Positions 12,801-24,800 of a DNA stretch of 64,000 bases are shown in pieces. Where the stretch lies: contig NC_046679.1 of NCBI RefSeq assembly GCF_009870125.1, positions 19,344,001-19,408,000 on the forward strand. The letters are read 5' to 3'. Within the stretch, counting starts at the first letter, position 1, and each line of letters begins with the position of its first letter. Source of the DNA: Drosophila pseudoobscura. Its lineage: Eukaryota > Arthropoda > Insecta > Diptera > Drosophilidae. Made by a program: the position numbers and the translations under genes. The notes below the pieces were generated by a model. That model was not told where the DNA came from, ran no database searches, and saw only the letters and a list, made by a program, of their open reading frames with translations.

Positions 12801-15800
12801 TGTATATGTATTTTTTCTTCAACTAATGTTTGCCAAATATTTTCTGGTGGCTGCCCACTGTACACAGGCGTCAGTTTGAGTGGTCCAAGCACTTGAATTT
12901 GTCGATGTGCCAAGCTGCCGAGCTCTTTGGTGCCCAGGACATCGGTCAGGATATCTGGGCTGCTATGGCTGCTATTGCTGTTGCTTTGGGAGATCGGCTT
13001 ACGCGCTTTATGTGTTTTTTATATACATACATATATACACAGATATACACACATAGAGGAATGGCAAAAGGAGAAGGATATGGTTTTTTCATGCTGCCGC
13101 TGGCCTGGCTCCGGCCAACTATACGCATACCATACTTTTTTTGGGCGTTTCGCTGGCAGTGTCATAAAAAGTCGTAATTTATCGCCTGGAAAAAGCTTAA
13201 ATTTCATTTGCCAGCTACGACAAAAGCATTGTATTGTCGTTGTAGCTGTGAGTAACTACCCTGTAGAACCAAAGGGGTCAATTGACCCCTCTCGAACTAG
13301 TTCTGCGCTGTTTACCGCGCAACTAGCTACGCAACTAGTTACGCGGGAAGCGAACGCGGACCAGGTCTTCGTCGACTACACTGTACTAGTTCTGCAACTA
13401 GTTACGCGGGAAGCGAACGCGGACCAGTCGAAAAAGAACCGAAAAACGAAGCCGCCTTCGGTTTGTTTTTGAAGGCGGCAAATAACCGCAATTCCGTTGA
13501 GTTACAGTGCCCACTCAGCTAGTTTTTACCGAGCCACGACATGCAATAAGCACCGAAATGGTAAGTTAATCGTGATATTTTACTGTAGTTGCGCTCGTGG
13601 AATGAAAGAGACAAGAATTTACACAAACAAAATGCATTTGTTCTCCTCGTTTGCTTTATGCGTTGATTTTGTTCACTTCTGTACAACATCTAATCGCTGG
13701 AAGAGTCTTTTGTGTGAAGATTTGTTAAAAAAGTGAGAAAAGTAATTAATAAATAAACAAAATAAATAAAATTAATATAAACAGGTACGTGCAAATATAT
13801 ATTATATATTTCAAATAAAATGATAAGCAAAAGACATTTGCGTAGACTCCGTAAGAGTGAAAGGGAAGCTAACATTGCAAAGTTAGCGTTGTGCAGGGAA
13901 AAAAGAGAGGCAGAACAAGTGGCAGAAAAAGTGGCAGAAAAAGTGGCAGGAAAAGGGGTAGGAAAAGTGGCAGAAAACGTGGAAGAAAACGTGGAAGAAA
14001 ACGTGGAAGAAAACGTGGAAGAAAAAGAAATTCTGATAGAAGAGGATGAATTCATCTATGAGAATCCCAAAACTCAGCCAAATGAATCGTCATTAAATGA
14101 CAAACTTAGGCAGTGGTTTATGAAGCATAGGCCAACGCGTGAATGTGCACTAGATTTAGTAAAAATTTTGAAAGCGGAAAATATAGATGTTTGTCCGTTT
14201 TATAAATCAAAACGCCAGCACAGAGGTGATATTCAGTTAGTTGGTGGCGGATCTTATCTTCACATAGGCCTAGCCTGGCAGCTGGAACGACATTTTCAGA
14301 ATATAGATATAATGGAAGAACTCAATATTGATATAAATGTTGACGGACTTCCATTATTTAGAAGTTCAAGGGCACAGCTATGGCCAATATTAGTTAGAGT
14401 TAACAATTATCCAAATGTTCCAGTATTTCCAGTCGGTATATTTTTAGGGAAAAGTAAGCCCCATAGCTGTGAAGAGTTTTTAGCAAAATTTTGTCTAGAA
14501 TTTAAAGCGTTAAGGAATGGCAGGCTCACCATTTGTGGCAGAGATATAAATATAGTTATTAGGGCAGTAGTTTGCGATGCTCCAGCAAGAGCGTTTATTA
14601 GCGGCACGCCAGGACACACATCTCGTCATGGCTGTGCAAAATGTACGCAAATAGCTAGAAAGGTAGACCGAATTTTGACTTATAGTACTACCTCAGGAGC
14701 TTTAATTACTAATGAAGATTTTACGCTTAGAAGATATCCTTGTCACCATAGCAGCCAATATTTAAATTGTAGGTCAATATTAGAAGAAATTGATATTTCC
14801 ATGGTGACACAGATTCCATTAGATTGTATGCATTTGGTAGAGTTAGGAGTGATGCGTAAGATTTTGTTAAGGTTTGTAAATAACAAGCTGGTCGTAAAAA
14901 GTTCGACAGAATCAAAGAAACGCATTTCAGATAAGCTAGTGTTCCTAAAAAAGTTCATTCCGAGGGAGTTTGCCCGTAAGCCTAGATCTTTAGATGAATT
15001 GTGTAATTGGAAGGCCACGGAGTTTAGACAATTTTTGCTGTACACGGGAATTATTGCCTTCAAAAACGAAGTCAGTGATGACCTTTATTATGAATTCCTT
15101 TTATTACATTGCACATATAGAATGCTTTGCAGCTCTAAACTTCGTGAGTACAATAAAGAAAATTGTCAACGAATTTTAGATCTCTTTGTGCACAATTTTC
15201 CAATTGTATTCGGTGACAACAGCGTGTCTTACAATGTACACAGTTTATTGCACGTAAAAGAGACCGTAGAACAAATCGGAGATCCGATTTCCGGCTCTTC
15301 GTATGCATTTGAGAACTATTTACAAACATTAAAAAAATGTGTCCGAAAGCCTAGTAAAATTCTTGAACAAATATTTAGAAAAATTTGTGAAGACAGGATA
15401 GAAAAAAAAATACACAGAAATCCTAAGATAGTGGGTAGCAAGTGTTATTTTAATAATTTTTTTTTGTCAGTAAAGGAACCAGATAATTTTTTTTTTATTA
15501 GCGGAAATATTCCAATTGTGGTGAAAGGGTTTACTGAAGAAGAGGGAGGGGCAATTATAGGGCAAAGGCTTTCAAATATTAGGAGCTTCTATGAGGAACC
15601 TATATGGGTATATATACCCACTCACACAGACGCAGAAAAAAAAACAAATACATATACCCTTACACACCCATTGAAAGAGTGTTACTTGAGCACATTGCGT
15701 GTTAGATGGCCAGCTCTGGTCGATGGCTTTGGTTCTTTTTTTTTATTATTTTAAACTGCAAATAATTTGTACGCAACATAATAAAGCCATGGCTTAGATT

Positions 15801-18800
15801 GTTGCCTCTTTGAAACTGAAACTGAAATTGAAATGGCAGCGCCCTTAATTGTGGTGCTTGCCAATCTAAATGGCTTTCGGAAATTCTATTTAAGTTAGTG
15901 GCAAGTTGAGGTGACGGCTTTTAGCAATTTTTATGGCATTTCAGCTGTAAAATCGTAATCTCAGCAAGGGACATCTGAGCCCGATTCATAAAACCCAAAT
16001 GAATCAGTCCATCAATATTTATTTTTTGGTCTTTAATGTTTTCCAGTGGATAATAAACGTAAGTCCAAAGTAAACTTCCGTTTGATTTGTTTGCTTTGGA
16101 AAGCCTGCTCATCTGCTTGGGCCCTCGAGCAAACAAATGGAGTAAATAGGAAGGAAAATACATGCAGAAATTAAGCAGCAAGCTGCATGGCAGAGGCAAA
16201 GTGCACTGCTGGAAAAACAGCTCGCGGAAAAGCGTGCTACGCGTATGTTCCGTCTCTGTTTGTTGTAATTTTAAATGCAAATACATGTGCACCCCGAAGA
16301 ATGCAGCGGCACCAGCAGCATCCAGAGGGCGAGCGGAAAAAACGCGTTTATTGCCGCGCGATGCACAAGGGGTGTAGGACACACAGCGACAAGGACAACT
16401 AGCAGTCGACGATGGCAATCTATTTTACGATACAACTTTTCTGCGGGGGAATGGATGGTGGTTTGGCACACGAGCCCGCGCCCATTTGTATGCAATGAAA
16501 AATTTTTAATTGTCTGCTAAACGCGCAATGGCGGCAAAATAAATAGTTGGTCGGTCTTCTGGGCCTTTTGTAAATGACCAAAATTTGTGGCTGCAACCAG
16601 CACAAATACCTGCGTGCGTGAGGCACTTAAACCGCATGGACATGGACATGGACATACACGCATACATGTCCATGGCCACCACTTTGGGTAGCCACAAAAG
16701 AATTTTTGAAACAAGCGTCAAAAGTTGTAATTTATTGCATACAGAGCTGAGCCCTTACGCTTGTTTTGTGCAAATGTTTTGCGGCAACGCAATGCAAGGC
16801 AACATTTCTGGCTACATTTTGTCAATTTTTAATTGCAATTATCCCTGCATTTGTTCCACACTCAACTCGAACAGAACGAACAGCCCAGCCGGCAAGTAGC
16901 CTCCCGGGAACTGGCATAATTTTCTATCCGTATGTGAGCTCATCAACAGCACATTCAAGCGGCAGACGTGACTGCCAAACACAACACAGTCGAACGTGGA
17001 GCCTCCTCTATGAAACGTTGTCTGCCTATCCCTATCCCCATCCCTATCCGTAGCCCCAGCCCCAGCCCCAGCCCCAGCCGTAGCCATCAGCCTCTGCTTA
17101 TCTCAAGCCACTGTGCCACCATCATCCCCCATGGCCTGATTTTACCCACTGTTTGTATTTGTGGAAGCCGCTTAATTCCAGCAATTAATTTTCATGTTGA
17201 TCCAAGAAATTAAAATCGCACTCGACTTACTCAAGACTATGGCGGCACGAGTAATCACGGACTTCGGTCTCTGGGTGCCACGGCTTTCGGTCTACCAGCC
17301 TCCGTAGTCGGTAGTTCGGTCGTTTCGGTTTTGCATCTCCGACCAAGCTTACGTATATTCAGGCCGCACTTAGTGGTTTATGCGATTGGTTATTATTCTG
17401 GCTTGCCGAGCATGTGGAAGGTGGCTAAATTCAAACAGCTTTAAGTGATTACCCAAAGGCTTCCATGGGTCGATTACCGACATATCTGGATAGCCATTCA
17501 ATACAGTTTAAAAGCCCACAACCCACACCACCCAAGTTATCGGCTCTGTGATAAATCCCACACATTGAGAGAGTTGTCTGTAGAGAGGCCGAAACGCATT
17601 ACCATTTCGAGAGACCGTATTAGCCAGCAGCATAAATCTCAGCTAAGCATTAGACCACCCCCATCCTGCCATATTTGGCACACTCCCCCGTGCACTCAAC
17701 ATACTATTCCCAAAGTGCTTTTTCCTGGCTCTGTTTTCTTTAATTAAATGAATGTTGTTGACAACTTTATTATCAGCTGAACTTTGGCGAACGAGCCCCG
17801 AGCCTGGCACTGGGACTGGGACTGGACCCAGGGCCACGCCCACATCAGTGAGGGCAGGCAACGGGAGCCACAGCCATAGCCACTTTAATTCTATTATTGT
17901 ATGTTACTAGATGGGCTGCTGGTGGCTGGTGATCCTACTCGCTTCTTGGGCTGGTTCCCGTTCCCCTTCCCGTACCCGTTCCTGTTTCCTTCCTCCTTCG
18001 CAATGTCTCCTCTCGTATCTATGATTCTTTTTCAACTGCTGTTGGCTTTTAGTTTTTAGCATGAAAGCTGACGACAACTGCGTTGAAATCAAAAGAAACG
18101 AAATAAAATTTCATTATCTTTCATTAGATTTATAAAAATAAAACTGGCGTGGAGAAATACGAGCCGGGGGACGGGGTTGAGGGTTGAGAAATGCGAAGTA
18201 CAAGAAGACAATGGTGATGGGTTAGGGTAGGGGAACGGAACGGAACGGAACGCGGCAACAAAGTCAGCAAAAAGTTTTCTGGGCCGGCCCAGCCTAGGAA
18301 CCCGCTTCCTAGGTTGCTCTCTTGATTTGGCTTCGGTCTATGTACGAAGTACAGTGGTTACATTTTACAAGGGCTTGACTCAAAGTAATATTGCTAGAAT
18401 AAATTCCGCTGCTCTTTACTTAAGCCTTCACCTTTGCAATTAAAATAAATATAATGGGCTCATATGTATATCACACACAGATAATAAAAAAGTCTTGATC
18501 ATTTCAAAATATTATTCGATTCTCATAGCATGAAGGTTCTATTGATATGAAGCCAATAGACTTAAGATCAATAAAATGAAACGGAAATTGTATTACGTAT
18601 AATCAGATTTTTAATATGAAATTTTTCAACCTCTAAATGATATACTAGCTCGTTGAGGGTTCGTTTAATGTGTAGCAGAAAAAAAGAAGCGCATCTGTGA
18701 AATGAGATTTAAGATTTGGTATCCAAAAGTCTTATGGAACTCTTTGTATAGGATGGCCTTGTAATTTGCTGAACTCCTTGAAGTATAACTTTTCACTTCG

Positions 18801-21800
18801 CCTTGCCACACTGTGTGTCTGCTTCGATTTTTGCCTCAGCCTTAGTCTCAGCCTCGAAACTTTGACTGGGACCACGGCTACAGATACAAAGATGGCGCTC
18901 GCTGGGTGGCGCTCAGATTAACGCGCTGATAGACGCGGCGGCAGGCGCCGTCGGCTTGGGCTGGATAACTGCCTCGACCACAGCGATGACACTCATACGC
19001 CCCATTGTCCAGCTGTATTCGTGTATGTGTGTATGTTTGTCTGCGTCTCTGGGTATGATTGTATGTGTGAATCACCGTTAAGATAATGGCTGCAATTGCG
19101 GTGACCCCCAGGCGTGGTTTTGGTTTTTTTTTTTTGGTTTCGGTTATAAACTTTTGTTCTCTTTGTTGATTTTCTTTCTCTGTCTCTGGCTCTGGATCCC
19201 TCTCTCTCTCTTTTTCTCCCACATTTTATCTTCATCTCTTTCCCCTGTGACCATGCTTGTTCCTGTGTCTGTGTCAGTGTCTGTGTCTGTGACTGTGCCT
19301 GGGCATAGCCGACAGCCATTTTAAATGGTTTTTAGCCATTAATGGTTTGCTGCTCGTTGCTCGGATCTGCTTCTGGTGCTGCTTCTACTGCTGCTGCTGT
19401 TGTTGTAATAACATTTTAAAATGCTTTGCTTTGGATTTAGATTTAGTGTATGTCTGGCCAGTGGCTATGGCCAGAGGAGATCCGCAAAGACCTTGCCTGC
19501 TAATGGACTACAGCGTCCACTGATGCTGATGCCAGAGTCTACGGATACTGATGCTATATCCCAGATATGCCCAGTGCCTGGGCGTGTTTCAATGGAAACA
19601 GTGGAAAAAAATACATTGGGAGCAATTTTTGTATTAAAATGAATTTGTAATTAGAAGCTTAAATGTATTTTTAATTAGTTCAGCACTTTTGGTGGAGCCA
19701 TTTCGTGTGGGGTGGATATATGATGGGAAGTAAATGGGTGGGAGGGACATAAAACGGAAGTTGCTTAGTTTTTGAAACTCAATAAAATTAAATGGATGGA
19801 AACAGCATTAGCTGGGAACAATTAGCTAAAGATGTTTTGTATCTCTAACTCGAGTGTATACTCGAAAAATGTATCCTCACTTAATACATTCCTTATATCC
19901 TTACCATTCCAGCGCCGATGGCAACTATGAAGTGACAATAATGACAAAAGCAATTCTGCATCACACTGGCAAAGTGGTATGGAAACCGCCGGCCATTTAC
20001 AAATCCTTTTGCGAAATCGATGTCGAATACTTTCCCTTCGACGAGCAGACATGTTTCATGAAATTCGGCTCCTGGACATACGATGGTTACATGGTAAGTG
20101 ATCCCACAGTCTGTCAATCAATTCGGGGAGCTATATCGCGGCAACAGCTGGCAACTCTGGTCCCGCACAGATTATGTCTCAGCCCATCCATCAAAATCGA
20201 AGGAACAAGAAAAAAGTTGAGTCGAGGCCTGGGCCCTGACTGACTGCTAAACAAACGCTACTTTCACTCGATTATAAAAACATTAATTTTAAAAATTAGG
20301 TGGCTGGAGGAGGGCCGTCCGTCTACTATGTCTAAATGACTATTTGAATATGTTAAAAATAAAATGAGAAATTTAACGTTTTGTTTTTATGATTTACTTG
20401 CCAGAGATTTCCATTGGTAAAATGTGTGCTTTTTATTCGAATTCTGTTGTTAATGTTCATTTTGTTTTTGTACACTTGACACGTTTCACTTTCTGTCATG
20501 TGATAAATCACACGGATGTCTTTCCCCCAACCCTCTCCAGTCAACCCCCATATATCTTTGTACATATACACAGATATCTCTCTCTTGTGCGTTGCCACAT
20601 ACATATGGACGTGAGTGTTTGTGAGATAACTGCTGGCAGCTGCGTTTAATGAACCAGCCACGCCCACGCCTTTTGAAAAACTTTTTTTTAGGGACACGAG
20701 TTGAGGAACTGGTAAATGGGTGATGAGGGAGGTGGATAGATACTAACCAAATAAACGAAAAATAAAGCAGCTTTTATTAAGGGACGAAGCTTTGGTTACC
20801 CATTGAAGGCATTGAATAAATCACTATTCGATGGAATAATCAAATTTCAATCAATTCATTCATTCATTGTCGATCTTGACAATCCGCGATACACTATCAT
20901 TACTTACTTTTTCTCTAAATTGAATGAGTATTTACATATATTGAAATACAAAAACCCCTTTCGAAAGATCCCCTCTTTACTGTCCTACAGGGTATTCAAA
21001 TATTTTTGTGCCTGCACAACTGTTGCGCCCCTAGACTCTTCTCTCGTGTTGTTGTTGCTGCTGTGTTCATTATAAGCAATAAAGAAGCTGGAAAAGGAAA
21101 ACCGAAAAAAGCGAAAAATGACAGCACATTATTCTACATATACATTTTCCTTTTCTTCCCTTTCACGCATCACAAATTTCGAACATGCTTCATTGACTTT
21201 CGACTTCCTTACGGCCCGGCCCCACACTCGGGATATGGGATGAAATTTGTCGAGCGACTCTTTTGGGCATTTTACACTGTCAGCGCAAATGTTGGACGAG
21301 GTATTAATGATGGCTGTCTCAACTGCCTGAGAGGCTCATTTATTCCGTTCGGTTATTGTATTTCAAAAGTTGTTATGCAGTTTGCCAAGTACCATACCAG
21401 ACGAAAGAAAGTAAGCAAAACTCCCAAGGCGAGCCAGGGAATGGATGGATGGATGGATGCTTGGCTTGGCTTGGCTGATTTCTTGAACTTTTCCAAAAGG
21501 AAACTGCAAAGTTTCAAGTAATAAGTATAGAGAGTCAACTTGAGTTAGTTTCTGTTGCGTGTGGATGCGATTGAATGGCAGCAAAAGTTTTTCTAGTTAA
21601 ATTAATTGGGATATTTCAATTATTAATATGTGAATCAGTCCAGCCTCCCTTCACGAAAATCCCCTCTGAAAAGAGACAGCAAGCGACAATCAACACAAAA
21701 TGGAAATTAAATAAAGGTTACGAAGGGCGTAGATGTCATTTGTGTCTCGGAGGCCGCACGTGAGCCAAACTTATCACAGTTCCAGCCATCTGTCGCTGAG

Positions 21801-24800
21801 TTAGGAGCCGGAACAGGAATAGGAACCATTCTCGGTGTCCCTTCTCCTCTCCAGCAATACGATGTGCAATTGACGATTGTCAAAAATTTGTCAAAAGGTA
21901 CGTTTTTCCACCCATCGCCTTTGATTTCCCCTCCAGCAAACGTCGGCGGAAACCGTAAGCGACACTTGCGGCAAATTATGCTCTCACGGAAGGGAAGCTG
22001 AAAGGGAAACGGCAGGGAGGACGAATAACAAATCATCATAAATAGATATATGATTGGGTTGGCCATCTGTTCTGGGTGAACAGGTGCAAAATTTACCAAA
22101 GTTGTGAAGAACAAATCAGCAAGCTCAAAAAGAAAAAAAAGGGTGCCAAGTGTTGCTAACGTGGCTAAGAGTTTTATCCATCCAGATATATTCGTATCTC
22201 TTCTACACTATCGACATATTTTTACCCTTCCAGGTTGACTTGCGGCACTTGAAGCAAACCGCCGACTCGGATAACATCGAAGTGGGCATAGATCTGCAGG
22301 ACTACTATATATCTGTCGAATGGGATATTATGCGAGTGCCGGCGGTGCGCAACGAAAAGTTCTACAGCTGCTGCGAAGAGCCCTATCTGGACATCGTGTT
22401 CAATCTGACGCTGAGGCGGAAGACCCTCTTCTACACAGTGAACCTGATCATTCCCTGCGTAGGCATCTCGTTCCTGTCCGTGCTAGTCTTTTACCTGCCC
22501 AGTGACTCCGGCGAGAAGATCTCACTGTGTATCAGCATTCTGCTGTCGCTCACTGTGTTCTTCCTGCTGCTGGCCGAAATTATTCCGCCGACCTCGCTGA
22601 CAGTGCCGCTGCTGGGAAAATATCTCCTCTTCACCATGATGCTAGTCACGCTCTCCGTTGTGGTCACCATTGCCGTGCTAAATGTGAACTTTAGGTGAGT
22701 CCAATCATTGAATTTCATAGAATGCACCCACTAAGGATGCGCTTTCTTTCGTAGATCACCTGTTACGCATCGCATGGCGCCGTGGGTGCAGCGTGTCTTC
22801 ATCCAAATCCTGCCCAAGCTGCTCTGCATCGAGCGGCCAAAGAAGGAGGAGCCCGAGGACGATCAGCCGCCCGAGGTGCTCACCGACGTCTTTCATCTGC
22901 CGCCGGATGTGGATAAGTTTGTCAACTACGACACGAAGCGTTTCAGCGGCGACTACGGCATACCAGGTACCAGAGCTAATGCTAACCCAGTCCCAGTCCC
23001 AATCACCATCTCCCCCCTCCCCACCAATCCCATCCAGACTCTTAACAATTGTATTCCCCACCCCCTGCCGAGGCAGTCAAAGGGATTCCTACGGAAAACA
23101 AGCAAAAGTTTTCCTCTATTTTCTCGCTCTGCTTGAGGCAAACTTTCTGTGTAGGAACTTTTGTCGCTGCCTGGAAATTTATGCATGTTTCCAACTGGCT
23201 TTAGTGGGCACATTACCAGCGGACCGTGGAGGACGTGAAACGTGCAACGTGCAACTTGCCAGTTTATATACCATTTTAAATATGCACCACAACATTGAAA
23301 TTATATGCATTCAGAGGTGCACACACACAGAGATATTCCTTTAGAAAGCTGCTGTGTGGGCGGTGCACCGCGGTGGCGGGACGAGATAATTTATGGCAAT
23401 TAACAAGTGCATCTACAAGGACGCTGGCGAAAACTTTCAGCAGCGGCGAATTATAAGTTTCTCAAAATTGGTTTCGCATCACTTTGTCACCGCCAACTGA
23501 CAGCATTTAGATGAGTCATTAAAGTGAAGCTAGAAGTCGTTCTCGTTAAACGATTCTCAGACTCTGAAAAGAGATTCTATCAAGATGGGAGAATCAAAAA
23601 ATCACAGTCACAAAAAATAGCTCAAACGAAGCTCTGAACTGAACTGAACTAAACTGAACTGCAGCTCAAGTTTAAGCTCACCAAATTTAATAATTTCCTG
23701 CCCCCATCCGCTCCAAGTGGTTTTTCAAAAGGAAAATAAAAGCGAGACAGCGGCAAAAGGAGAACGATGAAACTTTGAAATGGCCAAGCGAAATAAATGG
23801 AAAACAGAATGCTGAAAACTATTTATTGAGTTTCCTTATTGTAGCCGTGGCTGTAGCTGTAGTGCAGCTTCTGTTCTCGCTTGGTCTTGTACTCGGCTTC
23901 GGGTTTGAGATGGGCATGGTGGCCCTTTTGTCCAGTCACTTCCTTCGGCGACTTTGTGCCAACGAGAATTGCACCAAAGACAAAGCAGAAAAGTTACAAA
24001 TTGCATTTACAACTTTATTTGCCTAATGCTGTTAAGGTTGCCGTTGCCGTTGCTGTTGCCCCACTCATAAGTACCTCTTGTCTCCCTCTTTTCCGCAGCA
24101 CTACCCGCCTCCCATCGCTTCGATTTGGCCGCTGCGGGCGGAATTAGCGCGCATTGTTTTGGCGAGCCACCGCTGGCCTCCTCACTGCCACTGCCAGGCG
24201 CCGACGATGATCTCTTCAGTCCAGCGGGCCTCAACGGGGACCTCAGTCCCGGCTGCTGTCCGGCCGCTGCACATGCCGCTGCGGCCGCTGCTGCCGCCGA
24301 TCTCAGTCCCACGTTCGAGAAGCCCTATGCCCGGGAGATGGAGAAGACCATTGAGGGATCGCGCTTCATAGCCCAGCATGTAAAGAACAAGGACAAGTTT
24401 GAGAGTGTAAGTACCAGAGGAATCTTGTAATATTTATTCAAATAGTTTTCCCCATCTGTCTATATTTTCAACTGAAAATCTGTGAACCCCAATTTCATCG
24501 CCAATTGGATTTGGCGGAAAGAGAACATGTTGTAATTAATTTTCCATGCAAAGAGCAAAATGTAATAATCCATGGAAACTCTACCACAACGCTCGCCCTA
24601 TACCATTCCAAATTTCCAAATCCACTGCAACATGCGAGTGCGGTGCGGTTGAATTTCTCGCCTTCTATTGCCAATCGGTTGCAATCATTGTCTGACAAAC
24701 ACGACCAGAACTGCCAGACCCCAACCACACCAGAAAAACCATCCTGCAGCATGTCTGCCTCTGACTGGGCTTCGTGTTTACGTCTGCTCTTGATAGCCCG

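Larger units (their letters stand above)
13262..15790 (+). mobile_element. DNA-transposon-like insertion with intact transposase gene
   Basis: Boundaries are approximate. The 5' part has composition unlike its surroundings: an 18-bp perfect palindrome at 13273-13290, a 34-bp direct repeat at 13331-13364 and 13394-13427 (subterminal-type repeats), and a 9-bp-stem hairpin at 13451-13479. A 644-codon open frame follows and an AATAAA lies at 15780-15785. I could not find convincing terminal inverted repeats or a target-site duplication, so the element may be 3'-truncated or its ends may lie slightly outside these limits. AGAACCAAAG occurs at 13265-13274 and inverted near 15728-15737, but that copy is inside the coding end and may be chance. 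The element is in the sense orientation of the host gene. Confidence 0.7.
12058..19912 (+). other. nAChRalpha1 coding intron 3 (7.9 kb) hosting a transposon
   Basis: Starts GTAAGT and ends CCATTCCAG; the split codon is restored as Asn116. About 2.5 kb of it (13.26-15.79 kb) is a transposable element described separately. The remainder is non-coding with short repeats: GGACAT at 16636-16655, CCCTAT/CCCCAG at 17025-17085, GGAAC at 18234-18252. Confidence 0.85.

Noticed and set aside
13265-15740. AGAACCAAAG at the left and inverted at the right of the transposon as a terminal inverted repeat
   Set aside because: Only 10 bp, and the right copy lies inside the coding end before the stop and poly(A) signal; cannot be told from chance.
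22695-22754. 60-nt nAChRalpha1 intron 5 considered as a mirtron
   Set aside because: No extended hairpin pairing between its ends; simply a typical short fly intron.
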